From assembly GCA_937894355.1 (NCBI GenBank), contig CALCRD010000072.1:1-26991 (forward strand): a DNA stretch of 26,991 bases, in the 5' to 3' direction. Every line of letters starts with the position of its first letter. Positions within the stretch are counted from its first letter, which is position 1. A program made the position numbers and the translations under genes. The stretch is from an uncultured Bacillus sp. (GTDB taxonomy: Bacteria; Bacillota; Bacilli; Bacillales; Cytobacillaceae). Below are positions 1 through 6,145 of this stretch, one piece after another. Below the pieces are notes generated by a model. The model ran no database searches. It was not told the origin of the DNA and saw only the letters and a list, made by a program, of their open reading frames with translations.

Positions 1-150
1 TTTAAGCCGGCTCGTCTTATGCTTGTCGCCCCTGGGCAAGCCGCTTCCGCTTTTCGGTTTTCCTTTATCTCAGTCGATGGGCTATAAGTTCATACGCCGC
101 TGAGGTAAAATCCAAAAGCCGATTTTACTACCAAGGCGCTTCCGCTTTTC
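1..150. repeat. Dispersed mosaic intergenic repeat, copy 1
   Basis: GC-rich non-coding block unlike the AT-rich DNA beside it. Positions 6-55 recur almost unchanged at 4397-4445 in the same orientation. Positions 61-101 recur inverted at 20086-20126 with one mismatch. Positions 103-130 recur at 20171-20198 in the same orientation and form a hairpin with 8-bp arms (GTAAAATC/GATTTTAC). The minus strand of 41-55 and of 137-150 carries the core GAAAAGCGGAAGCG that begins other copies. No ORF in it looks like a protein. The left end may continue beyond the window. The repeat ends about 25 bp before a TATAAT box, so it lies just upstream of the suhB promoter region. Confidence 0.85.
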
Positions 151-151
151 T

Positions 152-180
152 TTATGATGTAGAAATATTTGGAATATAAT
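152..180 (+). promoter_or_regulatory. Weak candidate promoter for suhB
   Basis: A perfect TATAAT lies at 175-180. The hexamer 17 bp upstream (152-157, TTATGA) matches the sigma-A -35 consensus poorly. It is the only good -10 box between the repeat and suhB; the 120-nt leader shows no other recognisable element. Confidence 0.3.
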
Positions 181-300
181 AGTATACTTTAGTTATCAAA
201 AAAAGATTTTAAATAGAAATTGAAGGTATATGACCTTAGTAAATAGAAAATGGAAATTCTGAAGTTAGAATGGTTCGGAGTTGCAAAGGGAGGATTCATG

Positions 301-1101
301 ATGGCTAATTGGCAGGAGATGGATACATACGCAAAGATTTGGGTTAAAGAAGCAGGAGAAAAGATAAGAGACTCGTTTCTTCAAACCCTAAATGTGCAAA
401 CAAAAACTAATCCAAATGACCTCGTAACAAATATCGATAAAGCAACCGAACAATTTTTTATCAATCGGATAAAAGAAAAATATCCTAGTCACAATGTTTT
501 TGGAGAAGAAGGCTTAGGAGATCAGATTGAGGACTTGAATGGGATTGTTTGGATTATTGATCCAATCGATGGAACGATAAATTTTGTCCATCAACAACGG
601 AACTTTGCCATTTCAATTGGGATTTATGAAAATGGGATTGGGGTAATTGGCCTTATTTACGATGTTGTGCATGATGAGTTATATCACGCTATTAAAGGGG
701 AGGGTGCTTTTTTAAACGGGAACAGAATTCCTAAATTAGCCCCTGTTGAATTAAAAGAAGCCATTATTGGAATAAATGCTGCTTGGGTAGCTGATACAAG
801 GGGAATTACTCCACCTCTACTAAGTAGATTGGTTTTGGATGTTCGGGGGACGAGATCGTATGGTTCCGCTGCAATTGAAATTGCTCATGTTGTCGCAGGC
901 CGTTTAGATGCCTATATCACGATGAGATTATCCCCGTGGGATATTGCTGCTGGCAGGGTGTTAATAGAAGAAGTCGGAGGCATTGCTACTACACTTAGAG
1001 GTGGGAGCCTAAATATGTTGCAGCAAAATACAATCTTTTTCAGTAAACCGGTACTTCATCAAACCATAATGAAAAATTACTTAAAAGCAGGGGATTGGTA
1101 A
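301..1101 (+). CDS. suhB: Inositol monophosphatase family protein (SuhB/YktC)
   Basis: 266-aa cytoplasmic Mg2+-dependent, Li+-sensitive-type phosphatase of the inositol monophosphatase superfamily. The metal-binding motifs are in the expected order: GEEG near residues 68-71, IDPIDGT near 86-92, and SPWDIAAG in the C-terminal third. The protein resembles B. subtilis YktC over its full length. Two consecutive ATGs (298, 301) follow AGGGAGG; the second has the better spacing of 7 nt. The reading frame stays open to 250, but that extension has no family similarity and would place the Shine-Dalgarno inside the gene. The physiological substrate cannot be told from sequence; inositol-1-phosphate or related sugar phosphates are typical. 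The gene is monocistronic, between repeat copy 1 and a bidirectional terminator. Confidence 0.93.
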   Translation: MANWQEMDTYAKIWVKEAGEKIRDSFLQTLNVQTKTNPNDLVTNIDKATEQFFINRIKEKYPSHNVFGEEGLGDQIEDLNGIVWIIDPIDGTINFVHQQRNFAISIGIYENGIGVIGLIYDVVHDELYHAIKGEGAFLNGNRIPKLAPVELKEAIIGINAAWVADTRGITPPLLSRLVLDVRGTRSYGSAAIEIAHVVAGRLDAYITMRLSPWDIAAGRVLIEEVGGIATTLRGGSLNMLQQNTIFFSKPVLHQTIMKNYLKAGDW

Positions 1102-1130
1102 GTATTAAAAAACAATCCATTGTTCATACT

Positions 1131-1179
1131 AAAAAGGCTGACTCAATTGCGCTTACACGCAGATTGAGCCAGCCTTTTT
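1131..1179. terminator. Bidirectional terminator between suhB and ylaF
   Basis: An imperfect 20-bp stem begins AAAAAGGCTG and ends CAGCCTTTTT, with a loop near CTTACA. T runs follow it on both strands, so it can serve convergent suhB (+) and ylaF (-). Confidence 0.85.
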
Positions 1180-1198
1180 CAATGGTTTCGCTTTTTTG

Positions 1199-1375
1199 TT
1201 AATCTTTAAGTAATTTTGCTTTTAAAGTAAATCCAACACCAAAACAAGCCACTGTTGCAACTGTGCAAGAGATTACTCCAATCATACTTTCTAGAGCGAT
1301 TGAAACGCCAACCCCCATCATACATGAAGCGGTAATAATTGCTAATAATAAAAATAACCATTTAATTTGTTTCAA
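1199..1375 (-). CDS. ylaF: YlaF-like small membrane protein (DUF5325 family)
   Basis: A 58-aa ORF that is easily missed because it starts with TTG. The start is preceded by GGGAG at 7-nt spacing. The product begins MKQIKWLFLLLAII and has two hydrophobic segments (about residues 5-25 and 30-50), then a basic tail ending LKAKLLKD, as expected for a two-helix inner-membrane protein. Its size, topology, GFTLK-like C-terminal stretch and position immediately upstream of and divergent from typA match B. subtilis ylaF. Function is unknown. It ends at the bidirectional terminator shared with suhB. The assignment rests on synteny and general resemblance, not on an alignment. Confidence 0.8.
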   Translation of the reverse strand: MKQIKWLFLLLAIITASCMMGVGVSIALESMIGVISCTVATVACFGVGFTLKAKLLKD

Positions 1376-1421
1376 GTGATAACTCCCTTTTTTGAGGTAG
1401 AATGAGATCTTTTACCTAATT

Positions 1422-1451
1422 ATTTTATGTTTTTTATATATTGTACTACAA
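1422..1451 (-). promoter_or_regulatory. Candidate sigma-A promoter for ylaF
   Basis: On the minus strand, TTGTAG (1451-1446), an 18-bp spacer and TAAAAT (1427-1422) lie about 50 bp upstream of the ylaF start. This is a moderate consensus match in AT-rich DNA. Confidence 0.35.
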
Positions 1452-1477
1452 AATGTTTATTGGTTTCTAACTATTTG

Positions 1478-1486
1478 TGTTATAAT
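1478..1486 (+). promoter_or_regulatory. Extended -10 promoter for typA
   Basis: TGTTATAAT is a perfect -10 with an upstream TGn extension, about 55 bp before the typA start. The -35 region is weak (TTATTG or TTGGTT at imperfect spacing), as is common for extended -10 promoters. Confidence 0.55.
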
Positions 1487-1540
1487 ATCTCAGTTATCCA
1501 AAGGACGATAGGTTTTACGATTAATAGGAGAGTGAATTAG

Positions 1541-3379
1541 TTGAAATTAAGAGAAGATATCCGGAATATAGCCATTATTGCTCACGTTGACCATGGGAAA
1601 ACTACCCTCGTTGATCAACTGTTAAAGCAATCAGGGACATTCCGAAGTAATGAACATGTTGAAGAACGGGCAATGGACTCCGGTGACATTGAAAGAGAAC
1701 GCGGAATAACTATTTTAGCAAAAAATACCGCAATTCAATATAAAGATAAAAAAATTAATATTCTTGATACACCTGGACATGCCGATTTCGGTGGAGAAGT
1801 AGAGCGGATCATGAAAATGGTTGATGGAGTATTACTTGTTGTTGATGCGTATGAAGGTTGTATGCCACAAACGCGTTTTGTATTGAAAAAGGCATTAGAA
1901 CAAAATTTAACTCCAATTGTTGTTGTGAATAAAATTGACCGTGACTTTGCACGACCTGAAGAAGTTATTGATGAAGTAATAGATTTATTTATTGAGCTTG
2001 AAGCTAATGAAGAGCAATTAGACTTCCCGGTAATTTATGCTTCAGGTATCAATGGCACAGCAAGTGTTAATCCTGAACAGCAAGATGAAAACATGCAATC
2101 ACTTTATGAGGCTATTGTTGAACATATTCCTGCGCCGATTGAAAACAGTGATGAGCCACTGCAATTCCAAGTTGCCCTTTTAGACTATAATGACTATGTA
2201 GGTAGAATTGGAATTGGACGTGTTTTCCGCGGAACAATTTCAGTAGGACAGCAAGTTTCTTTGATGAAACTGGATGGGTCAGTGAAGCAATTCCGTGTAA
2301 CTAAGATGTTCGGTTTCTTCGGATTAAAACGTCAAGAGATTGAAGAGGCACGTGCGGGTGACCTTATCGCCTTATCTGGAATGGAAGATATTAATGTTGG
2401 TGAAACTGTTTGTCCAGTCGAACATGAAGAAGCACTTCCAATTCTTCGTATTGATGAACCAACCCTACAAATGACTTTTGTTGTAAATAATAGTCCATTT
2501 GCTGGCCGTGAAGGAAAATTTGTAACTGCTAGAAAAATCGAAGAACGCCTTCGTTCACAATTACAAACTGACGTAAGCCTACGGGTAGAAAACACTGATT
2601 CACCTGATGCTTGGATTGTTTCTGGCCGTGGTGAACTTCATTTGTCCATTTTAATTGAAAATATGAGACGTGAAGGCTATGAACTTCAAGTTTCTAAGCC
2701 TGAAGTAATCGTAAAAAATATCGATGGTGTTAGATGTGAGCCAATAGAACGCGTTCAAATTGACGTACCAGAAGAACATACTGGCGGCGTAATGGAGTCA
2801 ATTGGAGCACGTAAAGGTGAAATGCTGGATATGGTTAATAACGGCTCAGGTCAAGTTAGATTGACTTTTAATGTACCGGCTCGTGGATTAATCGGTTATA
2901 CAACAGAATTTCTTACTCTAACTCGTGGGTATGGTATAATAAATCATACATTCGACAGTTATCAACCAATGGCTCAAGGTCAAGTTGGTGGAAGACGTCA
3001 AGGGGTTCTAGTTTCAATGGAATCAGGAAAAACATCCACTTACGGAATTATGCAAGTTGAAGATAGAGGAGTCATTTTCGTTGATGCGGGAACTGATATA
3101 TACGAAGGTATGATTGTTGGGGAACACACAAGAGAAAATGATATCACCGTAAATATTACCAAGGTTAAACAAGCAACGAATGTTCGTTCAGCTAATAAAG
3201 ATCAAACAGCTACAATGAAAAAACCACGTCTTATGTCACTTGAGCAATCTTTAGAATATCTAAACGATGATGAATATTGTGAAATAACTCCACAATCTAT
3301 TCGTCTAAGAAAGAAAATTCTAGATAAGAGTGAACGTGAACGGACCGCTAAGAAAAAGAAAACTGCTGAATTAAGCTAA
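1541..3379 (+). CDS. typA: Translational GTPase TypA/BipA
   Basis: 612-aa ribosome-associated GTPase of the EF-G/LepA superfamily, implicated in 50S biogenesis and in growth under stress or cold. The G domain shows G1 AHVDHGKTT (residues 14-22), a switch I segment ending RGITI, G3 DTPGHADF and G4 NKID. An EF-Tu domain 2-like barrel, an EF-G-like domain and the TypA-specific C-terminal domain (GGRRQGVLVS, then KKPRLMSLEQ) follow. Length is normal for the family. The TTG start follows TAGGAGAG at 8 nt, and MKLREDIRNIAII is the usual N-terminus. Downstream ylaH begins 23 nt after the stop, so the two are probably co-transcribed. It is ylaG in B. subtilis nomenclature. Confidence 0.98.
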   Translation: MKLREDIRNIAIIAHVDHGKTTLVDQLLKQSGTFRSNEHVEERAMDSGDIERERGITILAKNTAIQYKDKKINILDTPGHADFGGEVERIMKMVDGVLLVVDAYEGCMPQTRFVLKKALEQNLTPIVVVNKIDRDFARPEEVIDEVIDLFIELEANEEQLDFPVIYASGINGTASVNPEQQDENMQSLYEAIVEHIPAPIENSDEPLQFQVALLDYNDYVGRIGIGRVFRGTISVGQQVSLMKLDGSVKQFRVTKMFGFFGLKRQEIEEARAGDLIALSGMEDINVGETVCPVEHEEALPILRIDEPTLQMTFVVNNSPFAGREGKFVTARKIEERLRSQLQTDVSLRVENTDSPDAWIVSGRGELHLSILIENMRREGYELQVSKPEVIVKNIDGVRCEPIERVQIDVPEEHTGGVMESIGARKGEMLDMVNNGSGQVRLTFNVPARGLIGYTTEFLTLTRGYGIINHTFDSYQPMAQGQVGGRRQGVLVSMESGKTSTYGIMQVEDRGVIFVDAGTDIYEGMIVGEHTRENDITVNITKVKQATNVRSANKDQTATMKKPRLMSLEQSLEYLNDDEYCEITPQSIRLRKKILDKSERERTAKKKKTAELS

Positions 3380-3402
3380 GGTTCAAGGGGGAATGACCGG
3401 AA

Positions 3403-3717
3403 ATGGATATTGCAGGACGATTGTCTTTTTTCGCAGCCTTATATAAGGTAAGTGAAGAGCCAGAAACTGGAATGTGGTTGTTGTATCTTACCATTATTGT
3501 ATTGGCGATTATTGTTTATAAACTAGGATTCGCTACCAAACTGCCAATTGGGAAGTCGATAGTGGTATACATTTTTCTCATACTAGGTAGTTCTTTTCTA
3601 ACATTTCTGGGCGCCTTTTTGCCTGTTGCTGAAGGATTGGTTGTAGCTGCTTTAATACTAATCATTTACAAAATTCGTCTTTATCAACAAAAAAAACAAG
3701 ATGCTAAGCTTAATTAG
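3403..3717 (+). CDS. ylaH: YlaH-like membrane protein
   Basis: 104-aa protein of the Bacillus-restricted YlaH family; function unknown. The N-terminus is short and soluble (MDIAGRLSFFAALYKVSE), followed by three hydrophobic segments at about residues 24-41, 50-68 and 70-88 and a basic tail (KIRLYQQKKQ). AAGGGGG upstream gives a rather long spacing of about 11 nt to the ATG. An ATG 10 bp nearer lies in another frame. It follows typA by 23 nt and precedes a small gene by 14 nt, suggesting a typA-ylaH-unknown operon ended by the terminator at 4024. Confidence 0.88.
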   Translation: MDIAGRLSFFAALYKVSEEPETGMWLLYLTIIVLAIIVYKLGFATKLPIGKSIVVYIFLILGSSFLTFLGAFLPVAEGLVVAALILIIYKIRLYQQKKQDAKLN

Positions 3718-3731
3718 TTAGGTGGATTAGC

Positions 3732-4022
3732 ATGAGATCCTTACAAGATGCTTTATATAATTGGCTTACTATTAAAGTAGTTAGTGACGAACGTCCAGAA
3801 GATACTCCCGCAAAAGAAACAATGGATCTTTTTGAGGATATCTTAAAAGAAGAACATGGTTTGACTAATATTCAGGTTGAAAAGGAATCTGAGATGTATT
3901 TCGTTCATTTTGTAAAGAATGGCGAAGAAAAAAGCTCGCGATTTCCAGTTGATTTGATTGAAGTAATGCTTAACCAAATCAAGTCTGAACCTGAAAAATT
4001 TAAAAACTATTCTGCTGAATAA
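3732..4022 (+). CDS. Small conserved-looking protein of unknown function
   Basis: 96-aa soluble, acidic protein beginning MRSLQDALYNWLTIKVV. I recall similar proteins next to ylaH in other Bacillaceae but cannot name a function. The pattern suggests an alpha/beta fold: an N-terminal helix, a segment rich in D and E (about 20-40), two strands (IQVEKES, MYFVHFV), then a C-terminal helix (DLIEVMLNQIKSE). There is no signal peptide, membrane segment or cysteine. The start is supported by TTAGGTGG 6 nt upstream of ATG. Spacing from ylaH is 14 nt, so it is probably the last gene of the typA operon. A strong terminator begins 2 nt after the stop. Confidence 0.85.
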   Translation: MRSLQDALYNWLTIKVVSDERPEDTPAKETMDLFEDILKEEHGLTNIQVEKESEMYFVHFVKNGEEKSSRFPVDLIEVMLNQIKSEPEKFKNYSAE

Positions 4023-4023
4023 A

Positions 4024-4077
4024 AAAGAGAGGCAATAAAAGATTTCCAATTGGATCTTTTATTGCCTCTTTTTTTTT
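4024..4077 (+). terminator. Rho-independent terminator of the typA operon
   Basis: A long stem begins near AAGAGAGGCAATAAAAGAT and closes with ATCTTTTATTGCCTCTT, with a loop around CCAATTGG. A run of nine T residues follows. It starts immediately after the stop codon at 4022. Confidence 0.93.
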
Positions 4078-4107
4078 GGTAGGTTTTGTTAAAGTGCCAG
4101 ATCTGCT

Positions 4108-4294
4108 AATTAGATGGAGAAATTTCGCTTAATTGGTGATTATTATCAAAAATAGCTTCAATAGACGGAGAGATTCCGTCTATTGAAGCTAAAAACGCGA
4201 AAATAAGGGGTTTTGCTGTTCGTAACCGGAAAAAATCCGCTTATTCCCCCAAAAATGAGTACTATTTTACCTATAAGCGGAAAATCTCCGCTTA
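4108..4294. repeat. Cluster of short hairpins sharing a CGGA-N5-TCCG core
   Basis: Four inverted repeats lie within 190 bp of non-coding DNA. The best is perfect: a 17-bp stem at 4153-4169 and 4175-4191 around loop GAGAT. A second, at 4274-4281 and 4287-4294, has an 8-bp stem around AAATC. A third, 4227-4239, has a 4-bp stem around AAAAA. All three have CGGA before and TCCG after a 5-nt loop. A degenerate fourth (4108-4134) has GGA-GAAAT-TTC. None is followed by a T run, so they do not look like terminators. The shared core with different outer stems suggests related dispersed hairpin elements. Confidence 0.75.
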
Positions 4295-4445
4295 GGGGCG
4301 ACAAGCCGCTTGCGCTTTTCGGTTTGTCTATCACAAGCGTGCTAGGGGGGCGAGTCATAAGCCAATCCGTCCAAAAGGTCAAAGAACGACCTTCAGGCCG
4401 GCTCGTCTTATGCTTGTCGCCCCTGCCAAGCCGCTTCCGCTTTTC
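4295..4445. repeat. Dispersed mosaic intergenic repeat, copy 2
   Basis: GC-rich non-coding block. Its right part (4397-4445) is the same as 6-55 apart from one small indel. On the minus strand it begins with the core GAAAAGCGGAAGCGG (4445-4431) and has a second, slightly diverged core GAAAAGCGCAAGCGG at 4320-4306. An internal hairpin (AAGGTC/GACCTT near 4376-4393) lies in the middle. The halves GGGGCGAGTCATAAGCC and GGCTCGTCTTATGC are roughly complementary, so the block could fold into a large imperfect hairpin. It ends 3 bp from the ylaI stop codon. Confidence 0.85.
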
Positions 4446-4448
4446 TAA

Positions 4449-4649
4449 TCACCAGTTTTCTTCGTCTGTTGTTGGTTTGTAAAGGCTGAATTTTCCGGTT
4501 GCTTGTCGTAAATTTGTTTTTTCGGTGATTCTAACCTCGCAGGATTCACACATATAGGTATGAATGGGTCGATTCCGCAATCTCTTTGCAACAGGGGAAT
4601 CAGTATTAATTGTTTCAATTTTATCGCAAATAACACATTTTACTCTCAT
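4449..4649 (-). CDS. ylaI: YlaI-like small zinc-ribbon protein
   Basis: 66-aa protein with two CxxC pairs, C5-x2-C8 and C34-x2-C37, giving a probable Zn-binding ribbon. The body (MRVKCVICDKIETI, then RLRNRPIHTYMCESC) matches the B. subtilis YlaI family; function is unknown. The ATG at 4649 is preceded by GAGGTG at 6-nt spacing. An in-frame GTG 9 nt further upstream lies inside that Shine-Dalgarno sequence, so I reject the longer form. The gene is monocistronic, with its own extended -10 promoter. Its stop is followed after only 3 bp by a mosaic repeat core, and no conventional terminator is visible between the stop and the repeat, so the repeat hairpins may serve as its 3' end. Confidence 0.88.
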   Translation of the reverse strand: MRVKCVICDKIETINTDSPVAKRLRNRPIHTYMCESCEVRITEKTNLRQATGKFSLYKPTTDEENW

Positions 4650-4693
4650 TAAAAGCACCTCATAAACTCATCTTTGTCTATTACTTTTAGTAT

Positions 4694-4702
4694 AGTATAC
4701 CA
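4694..4702 (-). promoter_or_regulatory. Extended -10 promoter for ylaI
   Basis: The minus strand reads TGGTATACT, an extended -10 (TGnTATACT), about 45 bp upstream of the ylaI start. There is no good -35 hexamer at 17 bp. Confidence 0.45.
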
Positions 4703-4749
4703 TATCAGTATTTGTCGGTGCTTGCGGCAAAATGGTTAGTACAAAAAAG

Positions 4750-4778
4750 TTGAGGAAAATATAGGAAAGTAGTAATAT
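4750..4778 (+). promoter_or_regulatory. Sigma-A-like promoter for the flavin split-barrel gene
   Basis: TTGAGG (4750-4755), a 17-bp spacer and TAATAT (4773-4778), ending 26 bp before the ATG at 4805. Spacing and position are ideal and the hexamers match 4/6 and 4/6 or better. Confidence 0.5.
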
Positions 4779-4804
4779 GATGATTATTCAAGGGGGTATT
4801 GTAA

Positions 4805-5269
4805 ATGGCGAATCAGGTAGAACCTAGATTAACGAAACCATTATTTGACGAATTGCAGCACGAAAGATTTGTCACTTTAGCAACAATCGATTTTGAAACA
4901 AGTGGTCCTAATGTAAGTGCTATTTCCTGGATTTTAGCAATAAGTGAAGAAGTCATTTACTTTGCAGTAGATAATCGTTCCAGAATCATTCAGAACATTC
5001 AAAGCAATAATCAAGTTGTTGTAAATTTGATTGCGAATGAGTCCTCCTACTCCATAAGCGGTATGGCGAATGTAACAATTGATAAATTACCAGAAGTTCC
5101 ACTCAAGCTTGCTCTTGTAGAGGTTAAAATTGCTGAAGTAAGGGATGTAATGTTCTATGGTTCAAAAATTACATCTGAACCAAAATACGATAAAACCTAC
5201 GACAAAGACGCAGCGACAAGACTTGATAAACAAGTCATTGCAGCCATGAAAAAGCAGGCAATGCTGTAA
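4805..5269 (+). CDS. Pyridoxamine 5'-phosphate oxidase-family protein (FMN split barrel)
   Basis: 154-aa soluble protein of the PNPOx-like split-barrel family, which usually binds FMN or a related flavin as a dimer. The N-terminal helix (KPLFDELQHERFVTLATI) leads into the first barrel strands. PNVSAISWILAISEE and IYFAVDNRSRIIQNI are the typical cofactor-pocket segments, followed by VVVNLIANESSYSISG. It resembles a conserved Bacillaceae protein found near ylaI-ylaJ, but B. subtilis lacks it at this locus. The substrate is unknown and true pyridoxamine phosphate oxidase activity is not implied. AAGGGGG lies 8-9 nt before the ATG. The gene is monocistronic between a good promoter and a bidirectional terminator. 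Confidence 0.88.
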   Translation: MANQVEPRLTKPLFDELQHERFVTLATIDFETSGPNVSAISWILAISEEVIYFAVDNRSRIIQNIQSNNQVVVNLIANESSYSISGMANVTIDKLPEVPLKLALVEVKIAEVRDVMFYGSKITSEPKYDKTYDKDAATRLDKQVIAAMKKQAML

Positions 5270-5286
5270 AAAGATATTTAAAAAAA

Positions 5287-5329
5287 GCCGAGGACAACTC
5301 AAAAAAATTGAGTGTCCTCGGTTTTTTTT
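5287..5329. terminator. Bidirectional terminator
   Basis: GCCGAGGACAACTCAA pairs with TTGAGTGTCCTCGG, with one bulged base. There is a T run on the + side and an A run (T on the minus strand) on the other. It serves the split-barrel gene (+) and ylaJ (-). Confidence 0.9.
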
Positions 5330-5348
5330 CAAAGCTAGCAGTGCTTTT

Positions 5349-5930
5349 CTAGTCTTTCATGTGCTTAGATTGATCTTGTTGTTCTTCTTCTAATTTTTTT
5401 TGATCTTTATTACTTATGTTCTCTTTCGGCTTTTCGGTACCATTTTTAGGAGTGGGCTTAATTATATCTGCTGGAATTTCAGGTATTAAGCGGCCGGAAA
5501 TGTCTGCAAGTTCATTCATAATTCCAGTAATAGGTTGTCCATTTTTAATATCATCGGAAATTTCCTTGAGTCTAGCAGTAAGGTCAGGGTCGGCAATCAC
5601 GATGGCCTTTGCACCGTGAGGATCGTTTTTTAAGCTTTCGGCTACAGAATACTTAATTGAACCTACTTCTGAGCGTTCTAGATTTGAATTTACATCAATC
5701 CCTACCAGGGCATAGTTACCAATAACAACGGCAGTAGCGTCCTTTACGTTAGCAACACCAGTAGCTAAATCGACCAGGTGTCGAGAAATTTCCTGACCAG
5801 ATTTCCGATCAACATCTTCAATTGTACTATTTTTTACTTTAACTAAGTTTTGATTTCCGTTATCGGCAGCTTCGTTTTGTGCATTGCATCCAACTAGTAA
5901 TAACAGTAAAACTGCGACAATTACCTTCAT
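5349..5930 (-). CDS. ylaJ: YhcN/YlaJ-family sporulation lipoprotein
   Basis: 193-aa lipoprotein. The signal peptide MKVIVAVLLLLLVGC carries a lipobox LVGC with the lipidated cysteine at residue 15. The YhcN/YlaJ domain spans about residues 30-150 and includes the typical ATAVVIGNYALVGID and AKAIVIADPDL segments. The tail after residue 155 is low-complexity and charged (K, E, Q, D). Family members are made in the forespore and help spore germination or coat/cortex function in B. subtilis. AGGAG is about 11 nt upstream of ATG, slightly long, but an in-frame TAA just upstream forces this start. I could not find a convincing sigma-G promoter. Confidence 0.93.
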   Translation of the reverse strand: MKVIVAVLLLLLVGCNAQNEAADNGNQNLVKVKNSTIEDVDRKSGQEISRHLVDLATGVANVKDATAVVIGNYALVGIDVNSNLERSEVGSIKYSVAESLKNDPHGAKAIVIADPDLTARLKEISDDIKNGQPITGIMNELADISGRLIPEIPADIIKPTPKNGTEKPKENISNKDQKKLEEEQQDQSKHMKD

Positions 5931-6145
5931 TTGTTAGTCAACTCCTATTTCAACGTATCCCTTTATTACCTTGAAAAAGTTAGGAAAACATATATCAAGA
6001 AATAAATTAGGGAGTACTACTTAAGATTATTGTGCAAAATTTCTTCTATCTTTATGCAGGCAAACATATATTTTATCAAAGTCCCATCTGACAAGCGCTT
6101 TGTTCTTTTGAGAACGAGAGATCAAGAAGAGCAGGAGGCATCAGT

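Noticed and set aside
1..150. Insertion sequence or MITE with clear terminal inverted repeats and target duplication
   Set aside because: No transposase, no consistent terminal inverted repeats and no visible target-site duplication in any copy here; I call it only a mosaic repeat.
2332..2595. Antisense ORF inside typA
   Set aside because: It lies wholly within the conserved typA coding region, with no ribosome binding site and no protein-like features; a shadow frame.
4158..4482. ORFs of 74 and 89 codons across the hairpin cluster and repeat copy 2
   Set aside because: They run through inverted repeats and the mosaic repeat, appear on both strands, and have low-complexity translations. The open frames come from the GC-rich repeat.
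4445..4636. Minus-strand 63-codon ORF overlapping ylaI
   Set aside because: Alternative frame of ylaI; the ylaI frame has the conserved CxxC pairs and the ribosome binding site.
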